Source of the DNA: Cannabis sativa
Lineage: Eukaryota > Streptophyta > Magnoliopsida > Rosales > Cannabaceae
Reading direction: 5' to 3'
Assembly (NCBI RefSeq): GCF_029168945.1
Contig: NC_083604.1
Location: 45,193,686 to 45,257,685 of the forward strand
Length of the DNA stretch: 64,000 nt
The notes under the pieces are model-generated. The model saw only the letters and a program-made list of their open reading frames with translations, was not told where the DNA came from and ran no database searches. This document shows, piece by piece, positions 43,676 through 55,221 of the stretch. The translations under genes were made by a program, and so were the position numbers. Within the stretch, counting starts at the first letter, position 1. Every line of letters begins with the position of its first letter.

Positions 43676-44990
43676 TGTTATCCTAAATTTATTCCACCTG
43701 GCGTGGTATGTCCACATAGTCAAAAGCAGAAGACACGTGGAGAATATCTCATCACTAACTTTCCAAGTTAGTGCGTATAGCCTTCAACTTGCCAAGGTAC
43801 TGCCTGCAACCTTTCAACCTGCCTGGTTAGTGCATATAGCTTTCAACCTGCCAAGTTAGTGCTTGTAGCCCTTCAACCTGCCATGTTAGTCCGTAAAATC
43901 TTCAACATGCCAGGTTAGTGCCTCCAACCCTTCAACCTACCCGGTTAGTGTGTACAGCCTGCAACCTGCTAGGTTAGTGCGTTCAGCCTTCAACCTGCTA
44001 GGTTAGTGTGTACAACCTTCAACCTGCCATGTCAGTGTTCGCAGTCCTTCAACCTGCCAGGTTGGTGCGTGTAATCTACAACTTGCCAGGTTAGTGCGTT
44101 CAACCTTCAACCTGCCAGGTTAGTGCATACAGCCTTCAACCTGTCAGGTTAGTACTTGTAACCTTTCAACCTGGAAGGTTAGTGCCTACAGCCTTTAACC
44201 TGGTAGGTTAGTGCCTGCAGCTTTCAACCAGGAAGATCCCATGGCTACACGGTGGACACAAGCAAAGACAGATCCACATACCTGCCAATAAAGTCCTGGC
44301 TGGCCAGGCTGGATAGCCCTCATCAAGGTTGTTCGGCGCCCAGGCTAGACAGCCCTCAGCAAGGTTGGCTAGCCAGAACTTGCAGATAGGTCCTAACAAG
44401 CTCACCTACAATTACAGGATAAGTCTAACATCCCATGAAGATAGGGTCCTATATTTAATAGATTTAATTATCTTTTTTTGTGATTTAAATATAAGATAAA
44501 AAATATATTATTTTCCCTATTTTAAAGGAATATCTTCGCCTATTTAAATTAGGATCTTATGTAAGTCCTACACTATATAAAGGGCATTAGATCACATAAA
44601 AAATAGACTCAGGCTAGGCCACACTCCCAAATCTTCTTTCTCTCTCAATCCTCATATTCTATCTATGCCTCATAGACACTAAGTCAAGTCTTTTCATAAG
44701 TTCTTCACAAGATCTCACAAATTCTTTATCTATGACATATTGTTCTCACAATTGAAATACTGAAAAATAGCCATAGCTAAAAATTACAAGGTCTAGGACT
44801 CTAATTAGCATGGTATTATCTTAAGAGTGAATACAACTAAAAAAGAAGTAGGTCATTACTCGTTCATCAAGGGGGCCGAACCTGTATAAATTTGTGTGTT
44901 ATTTTTACTTTCTATTATTCTTATTTACACGTGGTGTTAATCAGTAATTAATAAGGCTCCACTATCAGTTGACCAAATTTTGAGTCAACA
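43676..44990 (+). repeat. 3' LTR of element B
   Basis: TGTTATCCTAAATTT to GAGTCAACA, with terminal TG and CA preserved here. Homologous to 18493-19787 and followed by CAAAG. It includes the ~30-bp array at about 43,757-44,235 and a TATA box CACTATATAAAGGGC at about 44,571-44,585. Confidence 0.9.
43757..44235. repeat. ~30-bp tandem array in 3' LTR of element B
   Basis: Fifteen or so units of the AACCTGCCAGGTTAGTGC type. Variation differs from the 5' LTR array, so the two arrays have drifted or been homogenised independently. Confidence 0.85.
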
Positions 44991-44995
44991 CAAAG

Positions 44996-45378
44996 CATTT
45001 ATGAACTTCAATTAGCTTTAGGGACACTCCTCCAACCATTAATTACTCTGTGTAATCACTCAATTAGTTTGATAATAATGAATATTAGTGTGTAATTGGG
45101 CTTGCTTACTATGACCCACCTTAGATGGAAATCTATAAATAGCGTCATCACTCCACTGTATAGGGGATCTTGAATTTCGATCTCAAGCTATTTCGCTACC
45201 AAAATTTCAAGAACCCCCATTGTTGTAATTTCTCCAAGCAACTCTGATACAGTGACTCGTAGACTAAGATTAATTAACGCTCAACCACGTAAAAATCTCT
45301 TCTTTATTCTCTCTAAATATTTCGTCAATATCTAAAGTCTTCGTAATTGTTTAGTCACCAAAAAACTTAGTCAACACA
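44996..45378 (+). repeat. LTR-like fragment with TATA box
   Basis: ATCTATAAATAGCGTC at about 45,130 is followed by a CT-rich leader and an end resembling GTCAACA (about 45,372-45,378). The phrase GACTCGTAGACTAAGATTAATTAACGC matches 18,290-18,316 left of the nest, so both pieces may belong to one older element family into which element B inserted. Confidence 0.4.
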
Positions 45379-46718
45379 TAGGTATATGCTTGACCCATAC
45401 ATGGCCCATTTAATAAATGTGTCAACAAAATAACACCTAAACAGGTCGGTATATTACGACCTGTGTAACCTGTTTGTAAATAGATATTATTATAAAAATT
45501 CAATTCATTAATCTATTAATGATCAGTTTAGCACGTTTATGACATATATATTAATACATTTATGATTTATTTATAATCTGTTAAAATTCTAAATAAACTT
45601 TAAATATGTCATTAACGAGTCAATTTGTATCAACTGTGTGAACTCCAATATGACGTTAACTTTAAAATGATCTAAACCCATTTAAAACAAACTCAAATCT
45701 TTAAATTTCATCTGATTTTCAAGTCATGATATCGAATCTGACCCATTTAATATTTGAATATTTTTCTCATATCAAAACAATTCAATTTGCTATTTGTCTA
45801 TGAGCTTTTTCATTACTATTCTTTTTTCTTTTTCCCCTAAATTATTAGATTAAAGAAAATAGTCGAACAATTTTAGTAACAAGTTCGTTTGTTTTACTAC
45901 AATAGGTTATTCTTAATGAATCTTTCCACACAAAAACAAAAAAAAAAAAAATGAAGAAATTTACCGTATTCATAACAAAAAGTAATTCAATAATTGTTAG
46001 CGACAACAACATGTATTCAATAACCAATCAAAATGAGAATGAGTAACTAAGCTTTGATTTAATTCGACGATATGCATAATTGTAGTGCCTTAATAATGAA
46101 CTTTTAAGTGTTTCCCACTACTCATGAAAACTGTCCATAGAAATTGCAATTGAAAAAATAAATTAAGTAATAAAAGAGGTCGGTTGACTAATTAGCTAAT
46201 TGGCTCTCCTAAAAAATACTTGGTCTATAATTTTTTTCAGCGGTTTTCCTACTAACATTATGAGCATTATATTATAGCCACTCTGGCAAAGGTTCTTCAT
46301 TAATTAATTAATTATTATGATAGTCGACCACCATTATATTATATATATAATATTACAATTTCAAGAAAACAACATTCAACTAGAATTCCATGTCCAATTA
46401 AAAAATAATAAATTTGTGTGGAATATAATAAACTAAAACCCATACACAGCACAACCCAGATTTTTTCATCAGATTGCTACACTAGTGCTCATTTTAAAAT
46501 TAATATTCGATTAAAACAAAAAAAGAACAATTAATTAAGCTGTCACATTCTATTTTTGGAGAATAATAATTATATACAATTTACACAACTAAGAACTACA
46601 ATTTTTTGTTTTGTTTTTTCATCCACGTAAGGATAAAGCTAGCTAGCTCAGGGGCAAATTTGTCCGAACAACAGACCAACTTAAAGAATTTCCAGTTTTT
46701 TAGTTACTTTCTTTGAAC
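45379..46718. other. AT-rich spacer downstream of the ATL gene
   Basis: No gene, repeat array or element end recognised. The last few hundred bases (46,500-46,718) would include the 3' UTR of the minus-strand ATL gene. Confidence 0.5.
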
Positions 46719-47432
46719 TCAGTAACTACGAACGGGACCTTCGGGTTCTAGCGGCGAAACCCTAATGACTACTTCTTGAACCGCCGGTGGCGGTGACGGA
46801 AGCGATACCGAAGGGTTCGCTTGTGGGTTTTCAACGACGCCTACGATCTTCTGGCAAGTCTCGAGAAGATTGTGTCGACATTTAGGGCAAGAAGAGTGAG
46901 AATTGAGCCATTTATCGATGCATTTGATGTGAAATCCATGGTTGCATTTAGGTAGAAGACGAACACGCTCGCCAGTGGCGAAGTCCGATAAGCAGATGGC
47001 ACACTCAGTATCAAGTCCTGGGAGATTCAGATCCGAAGAGTAGCTCACGGTTGGGAAAGTCTTCAAGGCCTTTTTCTTAACTCCGGTGTTGGTGGCCAAT
47101 TGAGCCGAAACAGGACTCGATCTAGAATCGGACGAGGCCACGAAGCTGGAGCACCTTAATGCGCAGCGAATTATGGAGTTTAGTCCGAGTGAACAGATTA
47201 ATGCGCAGAGGAGAACTGAGAGGACCATGACGACATTTGCGTCGAAGCTGCTGTCTCCGGGATATTGCTCCGATGAATCATGGCCGGGAAAGGCCGAAGG
47301 AGGAGTGGCCGCAGCCCCCGCCGTTGCCGGAGAAGGATTGAGCGGGTTGTGAATTAGGAGTAGCCTTCTTGAGTAGAAGTCTCCGACGAGATTTTGGACG
47401 AGTTGAGCTGGCGAGGATGTGGATTCAGCCAT
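46719..47432 (-). CDS. ATL-family RING-H2 E3 ubiquitin ligase (ATL8/ATL80-like)
   Basis: 237 residues, intronless, ATG at 47432 and TGA at 46719-46721. Residues about 66-88 are a transmembrane helix ([18 protein letters not shown]). The GLD motif is at 139-141. The RING-H2 finger has ligands C144, C147, C163, H165, H168, C171, C182, C185, with the usual Trp (W175) after the sixth ligand and Pro183 before the last. This order, the length and the lack of introns are typical of plant ATL ligases. The TM sequence and the PLEPEG tail resemble ATL8/ATL80. It would sit in a membrane and transfer ubiquitin from an E2 to unknown targets. No damage is visible. It is the only clear host gene in the window. 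Confidence 0.96.
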   Translation of the reverse strand: MAESTSSPAQLVQNLVGDFYSRRLLLIHNPLNPSPATAGAAATPPSAFPGHDSSEQYPGDSSFDANVVMVLSVLLCALICSLGLNSIIRCALRCSSFVASSDSRSSPVSAQLATNTGVKKKALKTFPTVSYSSDLNLPGLDTECAICLSDFATGERVRLLPKCNHGFHIKCIDKWLNSHSSCPKCRHNLLETCQKIVGVVENPQANPSVSLPSPPPAVQEVVIRVSPLEPEGPVRSY

Positions 47433-47545
47433 AGATGTTTGTTGAAATGTCTGAGTGGAGTGTTTTGGAAGAAATAGAAAGGTTATTGCTTGCTTGACTT
47501 AAGATTGAATTAAGTTTGAACTAAGAGAGATTGTATATATAGTAT
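47433..47545 (-). promoter_or_regulatory. 5' UTR and TATA box of the ATL gene
   Basis: Minus-strand CTATATATAC (47533-47542) lies about 100 bp upstream of the ATG, giving a transcription start near 47,505 and a leader of about 70 bases. The leader is A-rich with CTTTC words. Confidence 0.7.
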
Positions 47546-48916
47546 GGAGAAAACACTGAGTTTCCTTTATTATGCTTATTTTTTAAAGAATAATATGCCA
47601 TTATTTTATTTCTTTTGTTTCAACAAAATCTTTGAGTGTTTTGTTTATTTATTTTTTAATATTTTATTCATTAGAGATAAAGATTTCCAACCATATGGAT
47701 ACTCCACTCACCTCCTCTACACAGTTTAATGGGCTTTCTTATCAAAATGGGTCCCTCCCACCTTTTGCGCAGTATGAAGTGACACGTGGAATCAAAATAA
47801 TAATTATGTAATCTCTACAATGTTTTGCCTTAAGATGAGTAATGAACCTCCATTTTCTCATTTATGTACATGAAATCACATGGAAACTATGTATATATTT
47901 GTTTAAGGTGATTTTAGTGGGTTCTCTTTCATACTTATCAAGTATAGCTAGTGTAGCTAGATAGTTTTAGTTCATATTTGTTGACCCTTATAAATAACAA
48001 TAATATAATAATCTTGGGTGTTCAAAACAAACTGAGATACAGTCCAAAATACGTCGAGGTAGATTCAACTTCGGTTGAAAATTATTGAGTAAACCTTATC
48101 AGCTTACAACTTTTCAAATATTCATTGCTTATATGACATGAGTCTATATATGGAAGAGAGTTTATCTTGATTGGTACAAAAAGATATTCAACTTTATTAT
48201 TAGCACGTTCTAATAATAAATTATACCAAACAGTGCAAATGCTAACAGTCGACATGGTATAACGTGTTTTGTGTAACCCTGAACACATAAAAATAATATA
48301 AAAACTAAAAAAAAAATTATGTGCAACCGAAGCAGATCTCTCTAAAAGAACTCTAGCTATATAGCCATGCCTTTTCGTGTTTCCTTAGCATCTTCTCGTT
48401 TGGAGTGTTAATGGCACTACTGTTTGTGTGTCGAGGGCTTCGACTAAGAGACCCTTCCCCCCTTGAAGGTTGGCTTCTTTGATTGTGGTGGCTCAGTTCT
48501 GTGCTCTCATTGCTTCTTTGCCTACTTGAAAAATGGGCATAGGGCATCGAAATTCAGTACTTAATTAATAGTATAATATAGATTAAAATATTAAATGTGA
48601 AAAATATATATAGCTTAAGGTTAATATAAATAATATATTTGATGTTTAAAATATATATGTGGTATTATTCTTTAAAGTTTAAACCCTCAACAATCATTCA
48701 ATTAGTTAATTAGTCTTTAACTAATTTAACTGTCAAATATGACAGCTTACATATTGGGTCTATTAGCCTATATAAAAAAGACTACTCATCTCATTTCATA
48801 AGAGAATAACAAGAAGAAAAAGTAAAGAGACACAATACATAGTAGAGAGATAGAGAAGTTAGAGTGAGAAATGGAGAGAGAGAGAGAGTTAGGATTGGAA
48901 AATTGTATTGAGCAAC
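47546..48916. other. AT-rich upstream region of the ATL gene
   Basis: No second gene recognised. A 64-codon frame on the minus strand at 48353-48547 is polar and matches nothing I know. A GA microsatellite (GAGAGAGAGAGAGA) lies near 48,874-48,888, close to the CACTA insertion site. Confidence 0.45.
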
Positions 48917-48919
48917 ATT

Positions 48920-49075
48920 CATTACTACAAAACAAGCCTTTAGAGACACTTTTTTCAGCATAATAATTAATAACCGGCGCCATAGGGTTGAAATTTTTGG
49001 GAAAGAAATTTGACGCCACTTCTGGCGTCGGTTATTTGAAAATAACCGATGCCAAAAGGATTTATAACCCTAGCC
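48920..49075. repeat. left TIR and subterminal hairpins of the CACTA element
   Basis: The TIR is followed by two adjacent stems near 49,010-49,052: GACGCCA-CTTC-TGGCGTC and TCGGTTATTT-GA-AAATAACCGA. The words AATAACCG(G/A)CGCC recur in the right subterminal region (about 61,392-61,440). Such motifs are typical transposase-binding zones in CACTA elements. Confidence 0.75.
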
Positions 49076-49444
49076 CATCCCTTCGTCTTCCTCATTCGAT
49101 TAGCCAACCCAGAAATCTCCAAATCAGAGAAACCCCAAACCGTCTACGCCAACCACCATGGAAAATCACCCCCATTTCACCATTTTCTACCATTTCAGCT
49201 CATTTTTTGTTTCTAAATCTTCTATTTTTCATACCTAAAACTATATACCTGAAAAGATCACATTTTTTTCTCATTTTTTAGGGTAAACCGAAGGTAGAGG
49301 TAGGATTGTGGTGGTTATACCTCCGGCCACCGTTTTTAGTGGAGAAAATATTGTATATCAACGTCTATTAAGGTATAAATCTAACTTCTACTAATTTTAG
49401 TAATGTACATTGCTTTATTTGTTTTATAACTTTTTTTAGGTTTT

Positions 49445-49680
49445 TTCTATATTATTAAATATGTATTATATTGTATTGAATATGTATTGTGTGTATATAT
49501 ATTGTGAATGAGAAATGTATTGTGTGTATATATATTGTGAATGAGAAATGTAATATAGAAGAGTATATATGTATGTATTTTGTGTTGTATTGAATATGTA
49601 TTGTGTGTATATATATTGTGAATGAAAAATGTGATATAGGAGAGTATTTTATATATTGTATATGTATATATTGAGTATTT
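49445..49680. repeat. minisatellite inside the CACTA element
   Basis: GTATTGTGTGTATATATATTGTGAATGA occurs three times (about 49,485, 49,518, 49,599). The first two are 33-34 bp apart and the third comes after an 80-bp spacer that itself repeats part of the preceding sequence. Confidence 0.8.
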
Positions 49681-50859
49681 TAAACTAATAGTTTTGTTAA
49701 TTAAATATTGTGATGAGAATAAAATAGGAGAGTATTAAAATAAAAGTTTAGAAATTAATTTCTATAAAATTAGTTTAGAAATTAAATATATTTTGTATCA
49801 ATTATTTTTTCTATTTTCAATTTTATTCATGTGTTTTTATTTTTTTAGTAGTTAGTAAATAGTTAGTTACAACTATTTAGCAAGTTACTAATTTTCATTC
49901 ATATTCATGTCTTTTTATTACTAACTAGTTACTCATAAATTATATAAGTAGTAAGTAGCTAAATAAAGAAATTAGTAATTTTGTAGTATTTTTTTTATGT
50001 TGTACTTAATTGTGAGGTCAATTTGCAAGGATTCCACTTATTTAGTGTTGATCGGTTTTAAGGTAGCTCGAGATATACATTTACTAACTTTTATTATAAA
50101 TTAATTATGAATGCTTAGTAGAGTTTGAATATCCTAAATATTCATCCGTAGTGAAGTAGGTTATGTGAATACATGTACTGCAGTCAGATGGGTGGTAAAC
50201 TTTTATATTGCTAAATATTGTGGTGATTATTTTATATTGTTTTGAATTGTGTTTTGTTGTTATTAATAGGTTTAAATTTTTTAGAAATGTTCAATTATAG
50301 TCGTTATGCTGCCGAAATTTTGGTAGAATTAGGATAATATTTGATTTTTTTTGTCTTAAACTTGCTTGTTAGGATTTTATCAGAAGTGACTTTATCAGAC
50401 GTCAAGTACATAATTTTTAGTATAAGGTGTGCTTTCTTTAACTTACTTTTATAAGAATATTTTTTATATATATATTTAGATAATTCTTAAATACTTAGAG
50501 TAATTTTAGAGTAATATCGATGTAATACATAGGATAGATATAGTAGGCTAAAAAAAAAGAAATAAAAAAAATGGTCTATTGAGATTTGAACTTGTGACCA
50601 AAAGGATAAATTGATAAGTCTTTACTAATATACCAAAACACAATCTTTATATAAATTAACTACTATGATTTTATTTAAATATTAGAAGAGATAAAAAAGG
50701 AAATTAGTATTGCACATTTCATTGTAGTAGAATTAATAAATACATCACAAACATTAATTCTAATACTTAACATTAGAATTTTATTAGTTTATTTTAAGTA
50801 AAACAGAAAAATAAAAAACACAAAGAGTTGGGTGAAAGGGGTGCATAACATGATTTTTG

Positions 50860-53818
50860 TAATACCCAGAATTAAGAAAAGGATTAGCAAAACCCTAATT
50901 AGATAATTATGAGTTAATTGAGGAATTATATTATTATATAGTTCAATATATGTGAAATTACATGAAATTTAACATGTTAAAGACCCCGTTGGTGAGCCAG
51001 GGGCATTTTGGTAATTATGACCCGAGAAGGGTAAATTGTTGAGATTAATTTAATTACATGCTTAATAGAACTATATTATTATATAGTATGCCTGTGTTGT
51101 CTTTTCAGGTGTGTTCTGACAGGTTGGCGCGGTATAGTCACACCCGGGAATTTCGGGCTGAACCGGGTTCGGGCCCGAAATGTAAATTAAATTGATTAGT
51201 TGGCATTTTATTTAATATGGGATAATCTGAAATTTATTTGGTAATATTTCAATGTGAAATGGCATTTATGCCCTTGAAAGTGCTTATGTTTATTTTATAG
51301 CCCTAGGGGCAAAATGGTCATTTGACCATAAGGGGGATTTACTTTGAATTAATGATTTTTGGAAAGAAAAGGAGTTATTTTTCTGGGTTAATCTCTCTCT
51401 CACCCGAACCTTCTCTTTCCCTAAAGCCCTTTTGGTTTTCAAAGTATGTTTATGGAGAATTGCTTGGAAATTGGGTGTGAATTGGAGCTTTGGATTGTGG
51501 TTTCTTGAGCTTGAAGTCTAGGTAACTCTTGCTGAGTTTTTATTGAATTTTAATTAGTGGAATCTTGCTGAAATTGTTGTGAAAATGCATGAATTAGTTG
51601 ATATGTTCTTGCTCATGCATGTTTCAAAGCTTGGTGTTTAATCTTGATGATTTTTGGTAAGAAAATGCATGATTTATGTTGTTGAGCTTGTATTATGATT
51701 ATAGGCTATTTTCTAGCTTGGAATCATATGTTCTTAGGATGTTTTTACTGCTGGAAATTGTTTGGGTTATTGGAGATGAAGCTCTTGTTCAAGAGCTTGA
51801 AGTTGTTTAGTTAAAGCATGAATTTTATGTTGTTTGAGTAATCTGAAATTGAGGAATTATTATTGAAATTGATGCATGAAATAGGTTATTTTGATCATCT
51901 AATAATTGCTAGCAACCTTACTTGTTGATTTGAAAGTTTGGTTAAGAAATTGGAGTGAAAAGATTGAGTTTTGGGCTGAAAATTCGAGTTGAGCTTGCTG
52001 GTTTTCTGGGTTCTGCACCCAGATGTCGCGGCATGCTCTGGAGCATGCCGCGGCCCGCCCCTTAGAGTGGACCTGGGAATTGGTCCCAGGTGACGCGGCA
52101 TGGTCTGGGGCATGCCACGGCCCGCCCTCGTGTTTTTGGGCAGTTTGTGTTGAATTTTCAAAAATGCATAACTTTGTGATCCGAACTCCGATTCGAGAGT
52201 TCTTTATATCGTTGGAAAGCTCGTTCCGAGCTCTGTATGATTATCTGAGTTATAAATGCCATGTTTGAAATTTATGAGTTGAAAATCAGGGGTTAACCCT
52301 AAGTGTGAATTATCCCGGATTTGTGTGACTAGGATTACCGGCACCTGATCAGGAGCACCCGGGGATTCGGAATCTCCTTTTATAGCTGGACAACAGGTAA
52401 GATAGTAGTTTGCACGTAGAGTATGCGCAGTGGCATTTATGTGAATATGATATGCATGAATGTTTAGTAACCGAGATTAGGGTTATTACCCTAATAGGAA
52501 CGGTTTGTTAGCCTAGGGTTATTACCCTAGTGAAATATATGTATAAATGCTATGCCATGTTGGATAAATGCATATATTGAGATTATGAATTATACGCTTA
52601 AGGCATAATTAAGCTAGACTCGGTAAGTTGGTACCTTGAGTTAATTTTAATGCGATCTAGGGTTATTACCCTAGAATATTAAGAATCCGGTGAAAGCATG
52701 AGTTAGGGTTAACATTCTTAGTAAATGTTATCTGAGTATATAGAGTGTATTATATGAGTGATTACTTGTTTGTAAGTTAGGGTTATTACCCTAAGATTAT
52801 ATATGTTGTAATAAATGTTGAATACACGCATGTATGTTATAAGTTATGTGAATAAGACATAACTGGGTTAGACCTGGTATATATCACCAGGATAAACCAT
52901 TGAAAGAACGTAATGTATGGATTACGTATATATATAAGAATAGGGTTATGCGAGCAAGGCATAATCAGGTTAGACTCGGTAAGCAAAACCGAGGTAAACC
53001 CTACTAAGGCCTTATTGTATATAGACGTGTGAGAGCAACACGTAGGTCTACGCCACGTAGACATAAATAGGCATGTGAGCGTAACATGCAGGTCTACAGT
53101 AGATAGACCAATGGTGCAGTGGGCACCATCAGTTATGTGTTATACATATTAAGATTAAGGGTTATGTGTTCAAGGCATAATCAAGTTGGACTCGGTAATC
53201 AGAACCGAGATGAACTATTCTAGGGCCTTATTGTAACTAGATGTGTGAGAGCAACACGTAGGTCTACGCCACGTAGATATAAAGAGATGTGTGAGCGCAA
53301 CACATAGGTCTACGCCACGTAGACATAAATAGGCATGTGAGTGTGACATACAGGTCTGTGACACACAGACATATATAAATGGCATCATTGTTTAAACAGT
53401 ATGATGAGCATATTATTATTGTTATGTTATATACTGTCTTGCTGGGCTTGGCTCACGGGTGCTCTACTATGCAGGAAAGGGTAAGGCAATAGCTGATCAG
53501 CCATGAGTTTCAGGAGCAGACGAAGAATGTACATGTTCACGCCACTTCAGACCAAGCGGGTTATGGGTCTAGCAGTGTTGACTTTTGTATTATGTTTTGC
53601 CGCTTAGGTCGGCTAGTAAGAAAGAGCTTGTAATAATTTTGTAAATATTTTTGGGATCCCAACTATGTTTGAAAAGTTTAAATATATTACAAGTTTATTT
53701 TCAGTCTGTTTAATATAAAAGTTTAAATTCTGCGCTATTTTTAATTAGTAATCCCGGTTAGGGGATTAGGGTTTCATAATCATTTTGGGTAGCGTGCCTA
53801 ATTATTTAGGGCGTTACA
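50860..53818 (+). repeat. 5' LTR of chromovirus 2
   Basis: TGTAATACCC to GCGTTACA. It has a dense series of small stem-loops at 52,476-53,370 and, near 52,027-52,050, a CGGCATGCTC-TG-GAGCATGCCG stem that is missing from the 3' LTR. Confidence 0.95.
52476..53370 (+). repeat. array of covarying stem-loops in LTR of chromovirus 2
   Basis: Perfect stems include four TAGGGT-TATT-ACCCTA loops (52476-52495, 52513-52530, 52656-52675, 52777-52794), CCTGGT/ACCAGG (52873-52891), ACGTAAT/ATTACGT (52908-52927), CTCGGT/ACCGAG (52975-52993, 53191-53209), ACGTGT/ACACGT (53025-53043), GTCTACG/CGTAGAC (53046-53062, 53308-53324), GCATGT/ACATGC (53071-53089), ATGGTGC/GCACCAT (53111-53129), ATGTGT/ACACAT (53287-53305) and GTCTGTG/CACAGAC (53354-53370). 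Related units keep the loop while the two arms change together. Confidence 0.88.
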
Positions 53819-53821
53819 ATT

Positions 53822-53836
53822 TGGTATCAGAGCGCC
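53822..53836 (+). promoter_or_regulatory. primer-binding site of chromovirus 2
   Basis: TGGTATCAGAGCGCC three bases after the 5' LTR, complementary to initiator tRNA-Met. Confidence 0.93.
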
Positions 53837-54320
53837 AAGGTTTTTAAACTTCCTGTAGACCGGCCGAACATGTACATTCGTCGTCAGAGATAAGCTCGAC
53901 TCATGGTGCAGTAAGTATTGAGAGTAAATACTTGACTGTATGTGTGATCATCTGTTTACCGCTTTCCATTTTAGGCAGTATGCAAGCATCTAAAGTATGT
54001 ATGTGTTATGTGATGCCATGCTATAAATGTTAATTACTATGCAAATATGAATGAGGTAAATAGATGAGTTAGGGTTTAAGGCAATAAGTGCGTAAGAGTG
54101 GGATTGGTGCCTGACTCGCTGGGGTTGTTGATTATTGGGTTATTTGTAGAATGGACCCTCTTTAATCAGCCAGACCTTAGGGCAAGCTTGTAGAGCATGG
54201 TGTAGACCAAACCAATCCACCGGCACCGCCTCCACCTCCACCTCCGCAGAATCCGGGGGGGATAATGCGGGGGTTGGCAATGCTAATCCTCCTGCTAATT
54301 GGTAGCAGATGTTTTAAGGA

Positions 54321-55190
54321 ATGCGAAGTGTCATACTTCGTCAAGAAGAAGAAAAGTTGCGTCGTTTAAGGCAACCGGCACTGGCTGCCCCTGTTGATCA
54401 AGTGTTACCACCAGCACTTGTGCTAGTGATGGGTAACCAGGGGTTTGTAATGCCGCATAAGGATTCTGTATTTGAGCAGTTTGTGAAGCTGCAACCTCCG
54501 ACTTTCCTGGGAGGTAGTGATATTATTAAGGCTGACCAGTGGATGAGCATTATGACCCGTATCCTCGATATTATGGGGGTGACGGGAACTGAGAGGGTAA
54601 ATTGTGCGGCCTTTATGTTTCAAGATCATGCCCGCGTCTGGTGGGACATAGTGAATCAAACCCGAGATGTCAGTGTGATGACATGGGATGAGTTTAAGAA
54701 ACTTTTTGAAGAAAAGTTTTATAATGTTGCAGTGAGGACTTCACACCAAGAAGGTTTTGTGAAGTTGACTTAAGGGAAGATGGCTGCGGCCGAGTATACT
54801 CTGGAGTTTGATCGGTTATTTAAATTTGCTGGTGATCTGGTGCTTATAGATTTAACCAGGAAATAGAAGTATGTTCGAGGACAAAATGCTACAATTAGTC
54901 GGGACTTGAAGATTACCACAGCACATGACACTCTGTATAAAAGAGTGGTACACTTGGCCTTAATTGTTGAGGAGGCCGAGCAGTAAGTAATGAAAGAGCA
55001 GGCTGTAAAGGATGCCGCCATGGCATCAAACCCTCCTGCTGGTGGTAATTTCAGTAAGGGGATCGACAGTAGCAACCCTGAGCACAAGCGGAAGGCTGAG
55101 GCTTCCAAAGCATCAGGGGGTAATAGAAAGCTTCGGGGAATTAAGGTGGTCGTCAAGGTCACAGATTTTTTTTTCAGATCATATCTAGAG
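54321..55190 (+). pseudogene. gag of chromovirus 2, interrupted
   Basis: 54321-54773 encodes the retrotransposon gag core (FEQFVKLQPPTFLGGSD, ADQWMSIMTRILD, ARVWWDIV, MTWDEFKKLFEEKFY). TAA at 54771-54773 stops it, but coding continues in frame (AAAEYTLEFDRLFKFAGD) with further stops near 54,864 and 54,984, then a Lys/Ala-rich linker to about 55,140. The zinc knuckle is missing: sequence after 55,190 belongs to the RT. A Pro-rich leader (54,210-54,260, CCACCTCCACCTCC) precedes it. Confidence 0.85.
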
Positions 55191-55221
55191 TATTCAAAAT
55201 GCAAGAATACCATCAGGGTGA

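Larger units (their letters stand above)
18493..44990 (+). mobile_element. Tat-lineage Ty3 retrotransposon B, host of the nested insertions
   Basis: LTRs at 18493-19787 and 43676-44990, flanked by the exact 5-bp duplication CAAAG (18488-18492; 44991-44995). The interior is interrupted by a small CACTA element (19,929-20,459) and a Sirevirus (25,382-43,423). What remains of gag-pol is of Tat type (second RNase H present) but lacks protease, RT, most of the first RNase H and the integrase core. The LTR copies are visibly diverged (indels and many substitutions), making it the oldest layer of the nest. Confidence 0.9.

Noticed and set aside
48353..48547. 64-codon minus-strand frame, polar and Ser/Arg-rich
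   Set aside because: No recognisable family or signal peptide, no clear promoter; could be an exon fragment, but the sequence alone does not support it.
52023..52268. Frames on both strands around the CATGCC palindromes in the chromovirus 2 LTR (and 58,464-58,753)
   Set aside because: LTR sequence present in both copies; no coding signature, frames differ between copies because of the 22-bp deletion.
52476..52794. TTAGGGT/ACCCTAA motifs as interstitial telomeric repeats
   Set aside because: They are single copies spaced 30-140 bp apart as arms of hairpins, not tandem TTTAGGG arrays.
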